Both the position numbers and the translations under genes were made by a program. The notes under the pieces are model-generated. The model searched no databases. It was not told where the DNA came from and saw nothing but the letters and a program-made list of their open reading frames with translations. A stretch of 64,000 nt of DNA from Rhizobium esperanzae (GTDB taxonomy: Bacteria > Pseudomonadota > Alphaproteobacteria > Rhizobiales > Rhizobiaceae), in assembly GCF_014197615.1 (NCBI RefSeq), contig NZ_JACIFY010000007.1:183943-247942 (forward strand), given 5' to 3'. Position 1 is the stretch's first letter. Each line of letters starts with the position of its first letter. Shown here in pieces: positions 28,040 to 37,521 of the stretch.

Positions 28040-29656
28040 ATGGAAAAAGAATATGACTACATCGTCGTCGGCGGCGGTTCGGCGGGTTGTGTTGTGGCTT
28101 CGAGATTGAGCGAGAACAGTGACGCGCGGGTTTTGCTGCTTGAGTTCGGGGAGAAGAATGATGGCCCTCTGGTCCGTTGGCCAGCAGGTTACGCCAAATT
28201 GCAAGGCCCTAGGTACCGCTACGAATGGGAAACCGTGCCCCAAACTGCGCTCAACAATCGTCGAATGCTGTTTCCGCAAGGGAAGATACTGGGTGGCGGG
28301 TCATCCGTAAATTCAATGGTTTACGTTCGTGGAAACCGGCGTGATTACGATCATTGGCGCGACCTCGGCAACGATGGTTGGGGGTACGATGATCTCCTTC
28401 CCTATTTCAAGAGGTCTGAAGACAATGAGCGTTATCTGGACAGTTTTCACGGGAGCGGCGGCCCGCTTGGCGTTTCAGATCAACGGTCACCGATCGATTT
28501 GACACGAGTGTATATCCGCGCCGCTCAGGAAGCCGGCTATCCGTATAACACCGACTTTAACGGCCGGCAGCAGTACGGGATCGGATATTATCAAGTCACC
28601 CAACGCGGCGTGCGTCGCTCGAGTTCGGCTCAAGCCTTCATTTATCCGAACATCGGGCGAAAGAACCTGACGGTGAAAACCGGCGCTCATGTCTTAAGGA
28701 TACATGTCAAAAGCGGCCGAGCTACCGGCATTGACGTCTCCTGGAATGGGGAGGTCATGTATGTCGCGGCGCAAAATGAGGTCATTCTCTCTGCCGGGGC
28801 AATCAATTCCCCGAAAGTGTTGCTGCTCTCCGGGATAGGTCCCGCTGGCGAGCTAAAACAGGCAGGGGTGACGCCGATTCATGACCTTCCAGGGGTAGGC
28901 AAGAACCTGCAGGATCATTTGGACGTCTACTGCTGTGCAAGCCTCAAGGAACCGGTGTCATATAATGGGCACGACAAGGGGCCAATGGCGCTATGGTACG
29001 GATTACAGTTCATGATGTTCGGAACCGGGGCCTTGACCTCAAACGTCTGCGAAGGCGGTGGGTTTGTTTCCACAGAGGGAAACGCCGATTGGCCCGACAT
29101 ACAAATGCACTTCCTCCCAGCCTACGTCATCGATCACGGTCGGGTTAAGGTGCGAGGCCATGGGATGACGCTGAACACCGCGTATCTGCGGCCGGAAAGC
29201 CGCGGGGAAGTGACCCTTGCTTCGGGCAACGCGGCCGACGAACCAGTGATCGACCCAAAGTATATGACGAATCCGAATGACTGGGCCCACACAATCGATG
29301 GATTCAAGATTGCCCGCGAAATCCTCCGCCAGCCGGCGTTCGAGAAACTGTACCAGGCGGAACTTTTACCCGGCGCAAAAACGGCCGCTGAAGAGGATCT
29401 GCGAGCGTACGTTCGCGAATGGAGTAAAACCGACTTCCATCCTGCCGGCACTTGTAAAATGGGGGCAGATGAGATGGCGGTGGTGGATACGGATCTGAAG
29501 GTTCGTGGGGTTGCTGGTCTGCGGGTAGTCGATGCGTCGATCATGCCGACCCTGATTTCGGGAAACACAAACGCGCCCTCGATCATGATTGGGGAGCGAG
29601 GGTCAGATGCGATCCTCGGTCGACGCCTCGCCGCCCAGCAAACGGTCGCAGCATAA
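28040..29656 (+). CDS. GMC-family FAD-dependent alcohol dehydrogenase
   Basis: A 538-residue GMC oxidoreductase with FAD motif [20 protein letters not shown], signature [19 protein letters not shown] and C-terminal active-site segments [10 protein letters not shown] and [14 protein letters not shown]. It is similar to choline and alcohol dehydrogenases and to the enzyme at 55850-57499. It forms an alcohol-to-acid pair with the aldehyde dehydrogenase just upstream and is the last gene of this rightward set, convergent with the RidA gene. Confidence 0.88.
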   Translation: MEKEYDYIVVGGGSAGCVVASRLSENSDARVLLLEFGEKNDGPLVRWPAGYAKLQGPRYRYEWETVPQTALNNRRMLFPQGKILGGGSSVNSMVYVRGNRRDYDHWRDLGNDGWGYDDLLPYFKRSEDNERYLDSFHGSGGPLGVSDQRSPIDLTRVYIRAAQEAGYPYNTDFNGRQQYGIGYYQVTQRGVRRSSSAQAFIYPNIGRKNLTVKTGAHVLRIHVKSGRATGIDVSWNGEVMYVAAQNEVILSAGAINSPKVLLLSGIGPAGELKQAGVTPIHDLPGVGKNLQDHLDVYCCASLKEPVSYNGHDKGPMALWYGLQFMMFGTGALTSNVCEGGGFVSTEGNADWPDIQMHFLPAYVIDHGRVKVRGHGMTLNTAYLRPESRGEVTLASGNAADEPVIDPKYMTNPNDWAHTIDGFKIAREILRQPAFEKLYQAELLPGAKTAAEEDLRAYVREWSKTDFHPAGTCKMGADEMAVVDTDLKVRGVAGLRVVDASIMPTLISGNTNAPSIMIGERGSDAILGRRLAAQQTVAA

Positions 29657-29741
29657 GTTCAAGCGATGTTTGAGCGGCACGCCACTAACGATTGAGCGGT
29701 CGACGCGGGAGGCGAACGTCACCTTCCGCGTCAAGGGTTTG

Positions 29742-30200
29742 TCATTTGACGGCGACCACAAGTTCGATTTCAACACACGAGTTTCGCGGCAGTTCGGCGA
29801 CACCTACGGCCGATCTTGCGTGGTCGCCACGCTCGCCTAAGACTGCACGCAGAAGATGAGTGGCGGCATCGGCGACCTGTGGCTGCTGATTGAAGCCATG
29901 AGCCGATGCGACGTAAACGGTGATCTTTAGGACCTGAACAACATTGTCCAGCCCACCTATTGCATAGGACAACGAAGCCAGTGCGTTTCTAAGCGCAAGG
30001 TCAGCAGCTTCTTTCGCCTGCTCCAAGGTTACGTCAGCGCCCACCTTGCCGGGATGCAGGTCGCTATTGCCGGTTTTTGGTACGCTGCCGCTCACCCATG
30101 CCTGCCCGTTGTGGACCAGCACTGACGTGTAAGCGTAGGCCGGCGGCTGGTACGCCGGGATGTCGTATCCGTTGTATTGAAATGCTGAGTCCAAGGTCAT
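29742..30200 (-). CDS. RidA-family protein
   Basis: A 152-residue member of the RidA/YjgF family, which hydrolyses reactive enamine or imine intermediates released by PLP enzymes. The conserved segment HARSAVGVAELPRNSCVEIE near the C-terminus includes the family Arg and VEIE. It is slightly longer than the usual 125-130 residues because of an N-terminal extension. It is divergent from the regulator gene at 30368. The D-cysteine-desulfhydrase-like enzyme at 35382-36413 is the plausible source of its substrate. Confidence 0.85.
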   Translation of the reverse strand: MTLDSAFQYNGYDIPAYQPPAYAYTSVLVHNGQAWVSGSVPKTGNSDLHPGKVGADVTLEQAKEAADLALRNALASLSYAIGGLDNVVQVLKITVYVASAHGFNQQPQVADAATHLLRAVLGERGDHARSAVGVAELPRNSCVEIELVVAVK

Positions 30201-30283
30201 TTCCTCTCAAAAATTGGCGGCCTGTAACGATCCCATCAGGCGCTCTCCTGAAGCCAGCACGTCCGATTTGCCGATCAACAAGA

Positions 30284-30294
30284 ATGTCGGACTA
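30284..30294. promoter_or_regulatory. Degenerate TTGTCSGACAA-like site, copy 3
   Basis: ATGTCGGACTA matches the palindromes at 25055-25065 and 37197-37207 in 9 of 11 positions. It lies in the divergent region between the RidA gene and the FadR-type regulator gene, so it may serve autoregulation and control of the permease genes. Weak on its own; the support is the position. Confidence 0.3.
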
Positions 30295-30367
30295 TAAGAA
30301 CTTTTTCGGCTTGATGTAAAACAAAAATGCTGCCAATATTACAAATATGTAAACAGGCGAGCTTACC

Positions 30368-31138
30368 GTGCCACAAAAAGTGAAACTTGCAGACAAACTG
30401 TATGACCTTTTTTCCCAAATGATCGCATCGGGAGAATGGGCTGCGGGCAGCCGCATTCCAGCGGAAACAGACCTTGCCCACTTGAATCGTGTGTCTCGTC
30501 CCGTCGTGCGTGAGGCCCTGATCAGATTGAGGGCCGACGGGTTGATCGGGCCGCGAGGTAGAACTGGCAATTACGTTCTTGTTGATGGCGACGAGCGTGA
30601 CGCTGGCTATCGGCCGATCGAGAATGTTGCCGACCTTATCCAGGTATTCGAGTTCCGCTTTTCCATGGAGTGTGACATCGCTGCACTGGCTGCAATTCGC
30701 CGTGACGATTCCGACATGAACGAAATTCGCAAAGCCGGTCTCACCTTGATGGGGGAGGCGTCAGAGGACACTTTCGGAGATGTAGATTTTCGCTTCCATT
30801 TCGCAATCGCAAAGGCCAGCCGGAATGCGATGTTCGTCTCGACGATGAGCATGCTGCGACGCCAGATCGAATTCGGAATGCGGCTAGTCGGAGAGTTTAA
30901 ACAAGGTAAGCCCGCTAACCGCGTCGAAACTGTCTTGGAAGAACACGAAGCGATTATCGACGCTGTGTCGAGGAAAGATGCCGACGCTGCCCATGCTGCA
31001 ATGGGCGAGCATATAGCGATGTCTCGCAGACGGCTTCTCGGGTTCGAATTGCCGGTCGAGTGGCAGCGATCGTCACACTTCGTGTCGAACTACAATCACT
31101 ACACTGAGAACAAGGACTTGGGACGCCATGAGGCTTGA
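30368..31138 (+). CDS. GntR-family transcriptional regulator, FadR subfamily
   Basis: A 256-residue repressor-like protein with an N-terminal winged helix-turn-helix (SRIPAETDLAHLNRVSRPVVREAL, about residues 30-53) and a C-terminal all-helical FCD effector domain with metal-binding-type histidines (for example FHFAIAKAS, EEHEAI). GTG start. It is a close paralogue of the regulator at 36452-37174 (shared RPIENVADLI and FGMRL blocks). It overlaps the first permease gene by 11 bases, so it is co-transcribed with the transporter it probably controls, most likely in response to the transported compound or its acid. Confidence 0.88.
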   Translation: MPQKVKLADKLYDLFSQMIASGEWAAGSRIPAETDLAHLNRVSRPVVREALIRLRADGLIGPRGRTGNYVLVDGDERDAGYRPIENVADLIQVFEFRFSMECDIAALAAIRRDDSDMNEIRKAGLTLMGEASEDTFGDVDFRFHFAIAKASRNAMFVSTMSMLRRQIEFGMRLVGEFKQGKPANRVETVLEEHEAIIDAVSRKDADAAHAAMGEHIAMSRRRLLGFELPVEWQRSSHFVSNYNHYTENKDLGRHEA

Positions 31139-32042
31139 TGCGCAGTTACATCATGACGGTCGATTAGCGCAATTCTCCGCGCGGTACATGTCAAAGCTGG
31201 TCGTAGCGCCATCGCTTTTTGCGATCTCAATTGGCGTCTACGGCTTCATGGTCTGGACCGGCGTCATTTCACTCACGAACTCAACAATTATGCCGACATA
31301 CAGCTTCGTCGGTTTCGAGCAGTATGTGAAGCTCTGGACCAATAAGATGTGGCTGACAGCAGTCAGTAACATCGTTGTTTTCTCTTTTCTTTTCATTGTC
31401 TTCTGCATCGCGATCGGACTCGCCCTTGCCATATTTCTCGATCAGAAGCTGAGGGCCGAAGGCCTGTTGCGAACGATATATCTCTACCCTATGGCTCTGT
31501 CCTTCATTGTGACCGGCACAGCGTGGAAATGGATCCTCAACCCAGGTCTCGGACTTGAAAGACTTGCGCGTGATTTAGGTTGGACATCCTTTCAATTTGA
31601 CTGGCTGGTCAATCCCAGCATGGCCATTTACACCGTTGTCATTGCAGCAGTTTGGCAGTCATCGGGATTTGTCATGGCGCTCTTCCTCGCTGCCTTGCGG
31701 GGAGTCGATAACGATATAGTGTTTGCCGCGCGGTTGGATGGAGCGCGACCCGTTCACATTTATCGGCGGGTCATCCTTCCTCTCCTTGCGCCCAGCTTCC
31801 TCACTTCATTCGTCATCCTGGTCCACCAAGCGGTCAAGAGCTTTGATTTGGTGATCGCACTGACCTCCGGAGGGCCGGGCAACTCCACGCAACTCCCCGC
31901 TACCTTCATGTACATTCAAACTTTCGGGCGCAATTCGATGGCGCTTGGCGCCTCAAGCGCGGTGATGATCTTCATGACGGTGTTTGCGATCATCGTTCCA
32001 TATCTCTACTGCGAAGCGCGGAAGAACGCCTATGCTCATTGA
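31128..32042 (+). CDS. Sugar ABC transporter permease (MalF/UgpA type)
   Basis: A 304-residue permease with about six membrane segments and the EAA loop near AARLDGARPVHIYRRVILPLL. It is paralogous to the permease at 51467-52366 (shared YLYPMALSFIVTGTAWKWIL). It overlaps the regulator gene upstream and, by 11 bases, the second permease downstream. Together with 32032-34013 and the binding protein at 25176 it forms a carbohydrate-type importer. Confidence 0.88.
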   Translation: MRLDAQLHHDGRLAQFSARYMSKLVVAPSLFAISIGVYGFMVWTGVISLTNSTIMPTYSFVGFEQYVKLWTNKMWLTAVSNIVVFSFLFIVFCIAIGLALAIFLDQKLRAEGLLRTIYLYPMALSFIVTGTAWKWILNPGLGLERLARDLGWTSFQFDWLVNPSMAIYTVVIAAVWQSSGFVMALFLAALRGVDNDIVFAARLDGARPVHIYRRVILPLLAPSFLTSFVILVHQAVKSFDLVIALTSGGPGNSTQLPATFMYIQTFGRNSMALGASSAVMIFMTVFAIIVPYLYCEARKNAYAH

Positions 32043-32916
32043 TCCTGAAGGTTTGCCCGGAGACAAACGGTTCACGATTGGCAAGGTTGCGATTTACGTT
32101 TGCGTGATCGCGATGGCACTTGTCTATACTCTGCCGTTCATCGTGATTGTGCTCACATCGCTCAAGGATCTGGATGATATTCGGACCGGGTCGATATTGT
32201 CTCTGCCAGCCAGGTTGACGCTCGAACCATGGAAGCTTGCTTGGGATTCTGCATGCATATCGGTGCAATGCGAAGGACTCCGGCCGTATTTTCTGAACTC
32301 TGTCACGATGGTGATCCCCGCACTGATGGTTTCCACATTCCTGGGCGCCCTAAACGGTTATGCGCTCACGCTAGTGCGTTTTAGAGGAGCAGACTTCGTC
32401 TTCGCCGTTCTGCTTTTCGGCTGCTTCATACCCTATCAGATCGTGCTCATCCCAATGGCGCGCGTCCTCGGCTTTGCCGGCATGGCAAATTCCATTCCGG
32501 GCTTGATCCTTGTGCATATCGTCTACGGAATTCCTTTCACGACGTTGTACTTTCGCAACTTCTTCATGTCAGTCCCTCATGAGCTGGTTCAGGCGGCTCG
32601 CATGGACGGGGCCGGCTTCTTCACGGTCTTCACAAAGATCCTCTGCCCGATTGCGATTAGTTGCTTCGTTGTCTCGGTGATCTGGCAGTTCACCAATATT
32701 TGGAACGACTTCCTGTTTGGGACCACATTTGCTTCAGGCGCAAACGTGCCCGTGATGGTGGCACTCAACAACTTGGTGAACGCCACGACTGGCGTCAAAG
32801 CTTACAACGTTGACATGGCCGCGGTTCTCATCACCGCAGCCCCCACCCTCCTGATTTACATTGTTTCCGGGCGCTACTTCCTACGCGGTTTGATGGCCGG
32901 CTCGGTGAAAGGATAA
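32032..32916 (+). CDS. Sugar ABC transporter permease (MalG/UgpE type)
   Basis: The second permease, 294 residues from the ATG at 32032; the frame is open further upstream inside the previous gene. Membrane segments include VAIYVCVIAMALVYTLPFIV, and the EAA loop is around ELVQAARMDGAGFFTVFTKI. The segment LLFGCFIPYQIVLIPMARVL is shared almost unchanged with the permease at 52356-53234. Six bases separate it from the ATPase gene. Confidence 0.88.
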   Translation: MLIDPEGLPGDKRFTIGKVAIYVCVIAMALVYTLPFIVIVLTSLKDLDDIRTGSILSLPARLTLEPWKLAWDSACISVQCEGLRPYFLNSVTMVIPALMVSTFLGALNGYALTLVRFRGADFVFAVLLFGCFIPYQIVLIPMARVLGFAGMANSIPGLILVHIVYGIPFTTLYFRNFFMSVPHELVQAARMDGAGFFTVFTKILCPIAISCFVVSVIWQFTNIWNDFLFGTTFASGANVPVMVALNNLVNATTGVKAYNVDMAAVLITAAPTLLIYIVSGRYFLRGLMAGSVKG

Positions 32917-32921
32917 GACAG

Positions 32922-34013
32922 ATGTCGTCACTTTCCCTCGTCAACGTTTACAAGTACTACAGCCCGCATCTGTGTGTCCTCAACGATATCAATATCGAGG
33001 CTCGCTGCGGGGAGTTTCTCGTCCTGCTAGGGCCTTCCGGTTGCGGAAAGTCGACGCTCTTGCATGCGGTCGCCGGTCTGCACAAGATTTCCGCTGGCGA
33101 AATACGCCTTGCGGACCGCGTGCTCAACGACGTTCCCTGTCAGGACAGGGACATTGCAATGGTCTTCCAGTCATACGCCCTCTATCCTTCAATGACTGTT
33201 CGGGAGAACATCTCTTTCCCTTTGCAGATGCGCAAAATGCCGGCGGTCGACCGCAGGAAAGCTGTCGACGACGTGGCCTCGCTGCTGCAGATTGGTCACT
33301 TGCTTGATCGGAAGCCTGGGCAGTTGTCGGGTGGGCAGCGCCAGCGCGTCGCCATCGGTCGGGCGCTCGTTCGCGACCCTAGTCTGTTCCTATTTGATGA
33401 ACCACTTTCCAACCTTGATGCGCTGCTGCGCGTTGAAATGCGAACCGAGCTGAAAAAGCTTCATCATCGTATGGGACGAACGACAGTCTATGTAACGCAC
33501 GACCAAATTGAAGCGATGACGTTGGCGACAAGGATCGCCATCTTGGACAGGGGCATAATTCAGCAATTTGGGACGCCGCATGAGGTCTACAACAAGCCGG
33601 CCAACCTTTTCGTGGCTACGTTCATCGGAAGTCCTCGCATAAATCTGATTACGGCGACGAGCCAAAACGGTGCGATTCACTTAAACCAAGGTGAATTGCG
33701 CTTCGGTGTTCCGGAAGAGTTGGTCAAGGCTGCCGGCCAAAACCAAACCAAACTAACGGTAGGCATCCGTCCGGAACATTTCTCTATTCCTAACGAGCGT
33801 CCTGCGGGACTCGATTCCATTGATATAGATGTAGACGTCACGCTCATCGAGCCCACAGGTTCCGATGACGTGGTCCTGTTCCGCTATGCAGGAACGGAAA
33901 TGTCGGCTCTGCTCCGGGCGGGATCGATCTCCAATCCGGGGCCGGCCCGCCTGCGCGTGGACATGTCCCGCGTTAATGTCTTCAACCAGGAAACGGGTAC
34001 CCGGCTGTCATGA
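32922..34013 (+). CDS. Sugar ABC transporter ATP-binding protein (UgpC/MsmK type)
   Basis: The 363-residue ATPase of this importer with Walker [10 protein letters not shown], signature [14 protein letters not shown], Walker B LFLFDEP and switch VTHDQIEA, followed by the long C-terminal regulatory (TOBE/OB) domain of this subfamily (GIRPEHFS). It is paralogous to the ATPase at 53239-54339. An ATGA overlap at 34010-34013 leads into only about 30 codons before a stop, hinting that a further translationally coupled gene was lost. Confidence 0.9.
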   Translation: MSSLSLVNVYKYYSPHLCVLNDINIEARCGEFLVLLGPSGCGKSTLLHAVAGLHKISAGEIRLADRVLNDVPCQDRDIAMVFQSYALYPSMTVRENISFPLQMRKMPAVDRRKAVDDVASLLQIGHLLDRKPGQLSGGQRQRVAIGRALVRDPSLFLFDEPLSNLDALLRVEMRTELKKLHHRMGRTTVYVTHDQIEAMTLATRIAILDRGIIQQFGTPHEVYNKPANLFVATFIGSPRINLITATSQNGAIHLNQGELRFGVPEELVKAAGQNQTKLTVGIRPEHFSIPNERPAGLDSIDIDVDVTLIEPTGSDDVVLFRYAGTEMSALLRAGSISNPGPARLRVDMSRVNVFNQETGTRLS

Positions 34014-34281
34014 CTTTGTCTGTTGACGTCCGCATCATTGGCTCTGAGGCGGCGCGCGTCGACGGCCCGGGTCTCGTTTGCGAAAGGAATGGGCGTTAGG
34101 GAAATTTCTCATCAATGCGCCTGCCAATACGGGAAACGACCCGAGTGTTGGGATTGCTGCACAGCGCATGCCTTGCACAGTGCATTTCCGCGGCGCGACG
34201 TTCTTCCGTCATCTATCGCTGCCCCAACAATTCGCCTGGGCAATAGACCAGGAATACGTTCCACAAATCAAGGAGATACAA

Positions 34282-35292
34282 ATGAAAAAGAAAGTCAAAT
34301 GGGGTCTGATCGGCGCAAGCAGAATTGCGGCAGAGTGGATAATTCCAGCGATCAGGGAGGCAACTGACAGTGAAGTCGTCGCCGTTCAGGGTTCCGATAA
34401 GGATCGTGTGGAGAAGTACGCCCGTGCTCACGGAATTCCATTGGCATTTTCGTCTGTAGACGACTTGCTCGCATCAGACGTAGACGCTGTTTATATATCC
34501 AATACCAACGAAAAACACGCTCCGTGCGCCATCCGCGCGCTGCAGGCGGGGAAGCACGTTCTCGATGAAAAGCCGATGGCCATGAGCGTAAAAGATGCCC
34601 AGGCTATGGTCGGACTTGCTTCGGACAAGGGCCTCGTGTTGGGAGTCAATCATCATCTCCGTTCGATGAACTCCCACCGCAAGCTGCGCGAGCTGGTAGC
34701 CGATGGCGTTCTCGGAGATTTGGTGGCTGTGCGCATTATGTTCGGCGTTCTGTTGCCCCAGGCCAACCGCGGATGGAGAACGGAGAGTGCAGATGCCGGT
34801 GCGGGGGTATTCTTCGATCTAAGCGTGCATGACGCGGACCTGCTTCATTTCGTACTTGGTGAAAAGATTACCCAAATCGCGGCATTTACGTCGAACAACG
34901 GCATTTCCGCCCAAGGCATTGAGGACACAGTTGCCGCAATAGCTCGAACGGAGTCGGGACTGCTTGTTCAGATCACCGAAAGCTTTGCGATGCAGCATGC
35001 AAAGACCTCCCTCGAGTTGCACGGAACCAAAGCTTCCGCTTTTGCTGAAGACGTCCTCCTTCAGCGCGCAGGAGGAACAATATCTCTCAGTATCGACGGA
35101 TCAAGGGTACCGATAGCCATTGAGCATTCGAACGCTTACCCGCGCGTAATTGGTGCTTTCAATGATTCAATCAGGGGTGAGGGCAGACCAGTGGTCACTG
35201 GGGAGGACGGACTGGCCTCGCTCAAACTCGCAATTGCCGCGCGCGAAGCCGCCAGAACCGGGCAGGTAGTAGCCGTTGACACTATGCGTTGA
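34282..35292 (+). CDS. Gfo/Idh/MocA-family oxidoreductase
   Basis: A 336-residue NAD(P)-dependent dehydrogenase acting on sugars, inositols or related rings. The Rossmann start is WGLIGASRIAAEWI; the catalytic lysine lies in DEKPM (about K97) and the catalytic His in FFDLSVHDADLLHF (about H183), so it looks active, unlike the family member at 58985-60010. AAGGAGAT precedes the ATG by about seven bases; the extension to 34078 is rejected. It follows the transporter ATPase by 268 bases and precedes a PLP enzyme gene. Confidence 0.87.
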   Translation: MKKKVKWGLIGASRIAAEWIIPAIREATDSEVVAVQGSDKDRVEKYARAHGIPLAFSSVDDLLASDVDAVYISNTNEKHAPCAIRALQAGKHVLDEKPMAMSVKDAQAMVGLASDKGLVLGVNHHLRSMNSHRKLRELVADGVLGDLVAVRIMFGVLLPQANRGWRTESADAGAGVFFDLSVHDADLLHFVLGEKITQIAAFTSNNGISAQGIEDTVAAIARTESGLLVQITESFAMQHAKTSLELHGTKASAFAEDVLLQRAGGTISLSIDGSRVPIAIEHSNAYPRVIGAFNDSIRGEGRPVVTGEDGLASLKLAIAAREAARTGQVVAVDTMR

Positions 35293-35381
35293 CGCCCCAG
35301 GTACGCGCGGCGGCAGTTCGTCTCTTGTGTCGATACGCGCTCTGCTCGAACTCGAAATTGTAGATAGGATATTGTTTTGCC

Positions 35382-36413
35382 ATGCCCATTCTCACGCGAG
35401 CGCAGCTAAAGCTCGCTCTTGACGCCCTTCCGCGAGTTGAACTCGCACATCTCCCGACACCTCTCGAAGCGTGCCCGCGATTCTCCGCAAAATTAGGGGG
35501 ACCCCAAATCTGGATCAAGCGCGATGATTGCACGGGCTTGGCTTTTGGAGGCAACAAGGCGAGACAACACGAATACATTTTAGGCGACGCAATCAGCCGG
35601 GGTGTTAACGTCGTCATTCAGGGCGCGGCGTCGCAATCCAACCAATCTCGCCAGCTTGCCGCCGCGGCTGCGCGATTGGGCATTCGCTGCATTCTAATGC
35701 CGCGCAAGGATGCTCGTTTCGAGGAGGTGCAGGGTAATCAGCTGATCGCGCGTCGATTTGGCGCCGAGATCGTCCCAATTGATCCGGCAGACTCCGCTAA
35801 GGTTGCCAAAGAGGCTATGGCGGAGCGGCTGCGTGCACAGGGCCTCATGCCGGCGATCCTCGGGATGGGGTCGGAACGTGCGCTTAACTTGGCGGCCGTC
35901 GCATACATTGACGCATATTGTGAACTGGTAGATCAATTCGATGCGATGGGCGCCCTACCGCCAACCCACATATATGTAACCTCTCAGGGAAGCACGCAGG
36001 CCGGGTTGCAGGCTGCGGTTATGCTATTGGGTCATGAGACTCTGGTTCGCGGAATAAATCCGATGGACGCCCGCAATGAGGCCTATGAGCCGCCGGGGGT
36101 CATCGCGGATCGATGCGTTTCCGCCGCCCGAATGCTTGGTTTCGATCTGGATGTAACTGAAGAAGATATCGAAAACTCCGTTGATTATGTTGGAGCAGAT
36201 TACGGTCAACCATCAGATGCCGCACAGGAGGCGGCGGATTTGATCGCGAGTTCTGAGGGTATCCTCGCGGATCCGGTGTACTCGGCGAAGGGGCTCTCGG
36301 GTTTGGTAGGAGATATCCGCAGTGGAAAACTTACAAAATCAGATCGTGTGGTATTCCTTCATACCGGCGGCTTGCCGGCGATATTCTCATATGCCGGCAG
36401 CTACTCAGGCTAA
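35382..36413 (+). CDS. D-cysteine desulfhydrase/ACC deaminase-family PLP enzyme
   Basis: A 343-residue fold-type II PLP enzyme that would deaminate a small amino acid, releasing ammonia and sometimes sulfide or sulfite. The PLP lysine lies in FGGNKARQ (about K59) and the SQSNQSRQLAAAAARLG region follows as in DcyD. Relatives include D-cysteine desulfhydrase, ACC deaminase and the L-cysteate lyase CuyA; which one applies cannot be decided. RidA, encoded at 29742-30200, would fit as a helper that clears the aminoacrylate intermediate. It ends 38 bases from the convergent regulator gene. Confidence 0.84.
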   Translation: MPILTRAQLKLALDALPRVELAHLPTPLEACPRFSAKLGGPQIWIKRDDCTGLAFGGNKARQHEYILGDAISRGVNVVIQGAASQSNQSRQLAAAAARLGIRCILMPRKDARFEEVQGNQLIARRFGAEIVPIDPADSAKVAKEAMAERLRAQGLMPAILGMGSERALNLAAVAYIDAYCELVDQFDAMGALPPTHIYVTSQGSTQAGLQAAVMLLGHETLVRGINPMDARNEAYEPPGVIADRCVSAARMLGFDLDVTEEDIENSVDYVGADYGQPSDAAQEAADLIASSEGILADPVYSAKGLSGLVGDIRSGKLTKSDRVVFLHTGGLPAIFSYAGSYSG

Positions 36414-36451
36414 TCCTCCACCACAGCAACAGGCGGCCTGCCACAGCGCTA

Positions 36452-37174
36452 TCAAGGCCTCTGCCAATCGCCAGCCACTTCGAAACCAAGAATGCGAAGC
36501 CGCGATGCCCGCAAATGCTGTCGCATAGCTTGAAAAGCAGCCTTGGGTTCTCGGGCGCCGATCGCGTCCACGATCGGCTGATGCTCACGTCTCACGACGT
36601 CAACTCGGGATCCCTCGGAAGCCGATCTAAACTCACCGGTGAGGCGCATACCGAAGATAATTTGTGAGTGGAGCATGGTCAAAGTTGTCTCAAACATCTG
36701 ATTTCCTGTCGCCTTCGCTATGGCAACGTGAAAATTTAGGTCGAGATCGCCAAAATTTTCGTCATTTACGATGCCATTGAATGCGTCATGAGCACCTTTA
36801 ATGATATTTATTTGTTCATGTTCCGCACGCATGGCCGCCACTGCGGCGGCGTCACATTCGACCGACAAGCGAAACTCGAATGCATGAATAAGATCCGCGA
36901 CGTTTTCAATCGGCTTGTAGCTGCTGTTCACTGGAGTGGCGGCGCTTGCGAGGACGCTGCTGCCTGAGCCGCGCTTGGATCCAATTATCCCCTCTGACCG
37001 AAGCCGGAAAAGCGCCTCCCGTATGACCGGTCGGGATACGCTATGCATCAGAGCAAGCTCTGCCTCAGTTGGAATGCGGGTGCCCTCAGGCCACTCGCCG
37101 GTCGAAATCTTAGAACTAAGGCTTTCATAGACCTTGTCCGAAAGCTTCACCCGTTCCTCAATTTGAAGACTCAT
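36452..37174 (-). CDS. GntR-family transcriptional regulator, FadR subfamily (paralogue of 30368)
   Basis: A 240-residue regulator with an N-terminal winged helix (TRIPTEAELALMHSVSRPVI, about residues 32-51) and an FCD domain. It shares KPIENVADLI, FHVAIAKATGNQMF and IIFGMRLTGEF with the regulator at 30368-31138, so the two arose by duplication. A perfect palindrome (TTGTCGGACAA) lies 23 bases upstream of its start, which suggests autorepression. It may control either region 3 or a neighbouring set; the two paralogues could compete for the same sites. Confidence 0.88.
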   Translation of the reverse strand: MSLQIEERVKLSDKVYESLSSKISTGEWPEGTRIPTEAELALMHSVSRPVIREALFRLRSEGIIGSKRGSGSSVLASAATPVNSSYKPIENVADLIHAFEFRLSVECDAAAVAAMRAEHEQINIIKGAHDAFNGIVNDENFGDLDLNFHVAIAKATGNQMFETTLTMLHSQIIFGMRLTGEFRSASEGSRVDVVRREHQPIVDAIGAREPKAAFQAMRQHLRASRLRILGFEVAGDWQRP

Positions 37175-37196
37175 TATATGTCAGCCGCTCCGAAAT

Positions 37197-37207
37197 TTGT
37201 CGGACAA
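37197..37207. promoter_or_regulatory. Operator-like palindrome TTGTCGGACAA, copy 2
   Basis: A perfect 11-base palindrome between the regulator start (37174) and a TAGAAT-like -10 hexamer on the minus strand. It is identical in both arms to the site at 25055-25065 that overlaps the transporter promoter 12 kb away. Confidence 0.55.
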
Positions 37208-37298
37208 TGCTTCTATCATTCTACAGAACCGCGGGCTACTGGCTAGCGCCGGGGAATTTCACTCTGCTGAATTGGTAGCGACAACTGTCAATCGGCGT

Positions 37299-37521
37299 CT
37301 AAAGTCCGCCCTGTCTCAGAATGGGGTGGGTTTCAAATTTGTGCAGAGCCATTAGATGGAAGTCGGCAGCAACTCGGCAGCGGATGCCGGATTTTTTGCC
37401 TTCAGCGGGATACTCGATCTCGAGACCGAGCAGCCTGGATAGAAAAATCACCAAACTTGGCGACCGCTGGACCCAATCCGGCTTATTAACTTCTGCTCTC
37501 GCGAGATTTGGTCATTGTCAT
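37299..37521 (-). pseudogene. PaaI-type thioesterase relic
   Basis: The minus strand encodes AKFGDF, then in another frame SRLLGLEIEYPAEG, matching HEFGDF and SRLLGLKIEYPDAG of the intact thioesterase at 14674-15114. The catalytic part is lost and several stops and a frameshift are present. Its start overlaps the end of the ligase relic just upstream exactly as in the intact pair (TGGCGATGACA). Confidence 0.75.
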
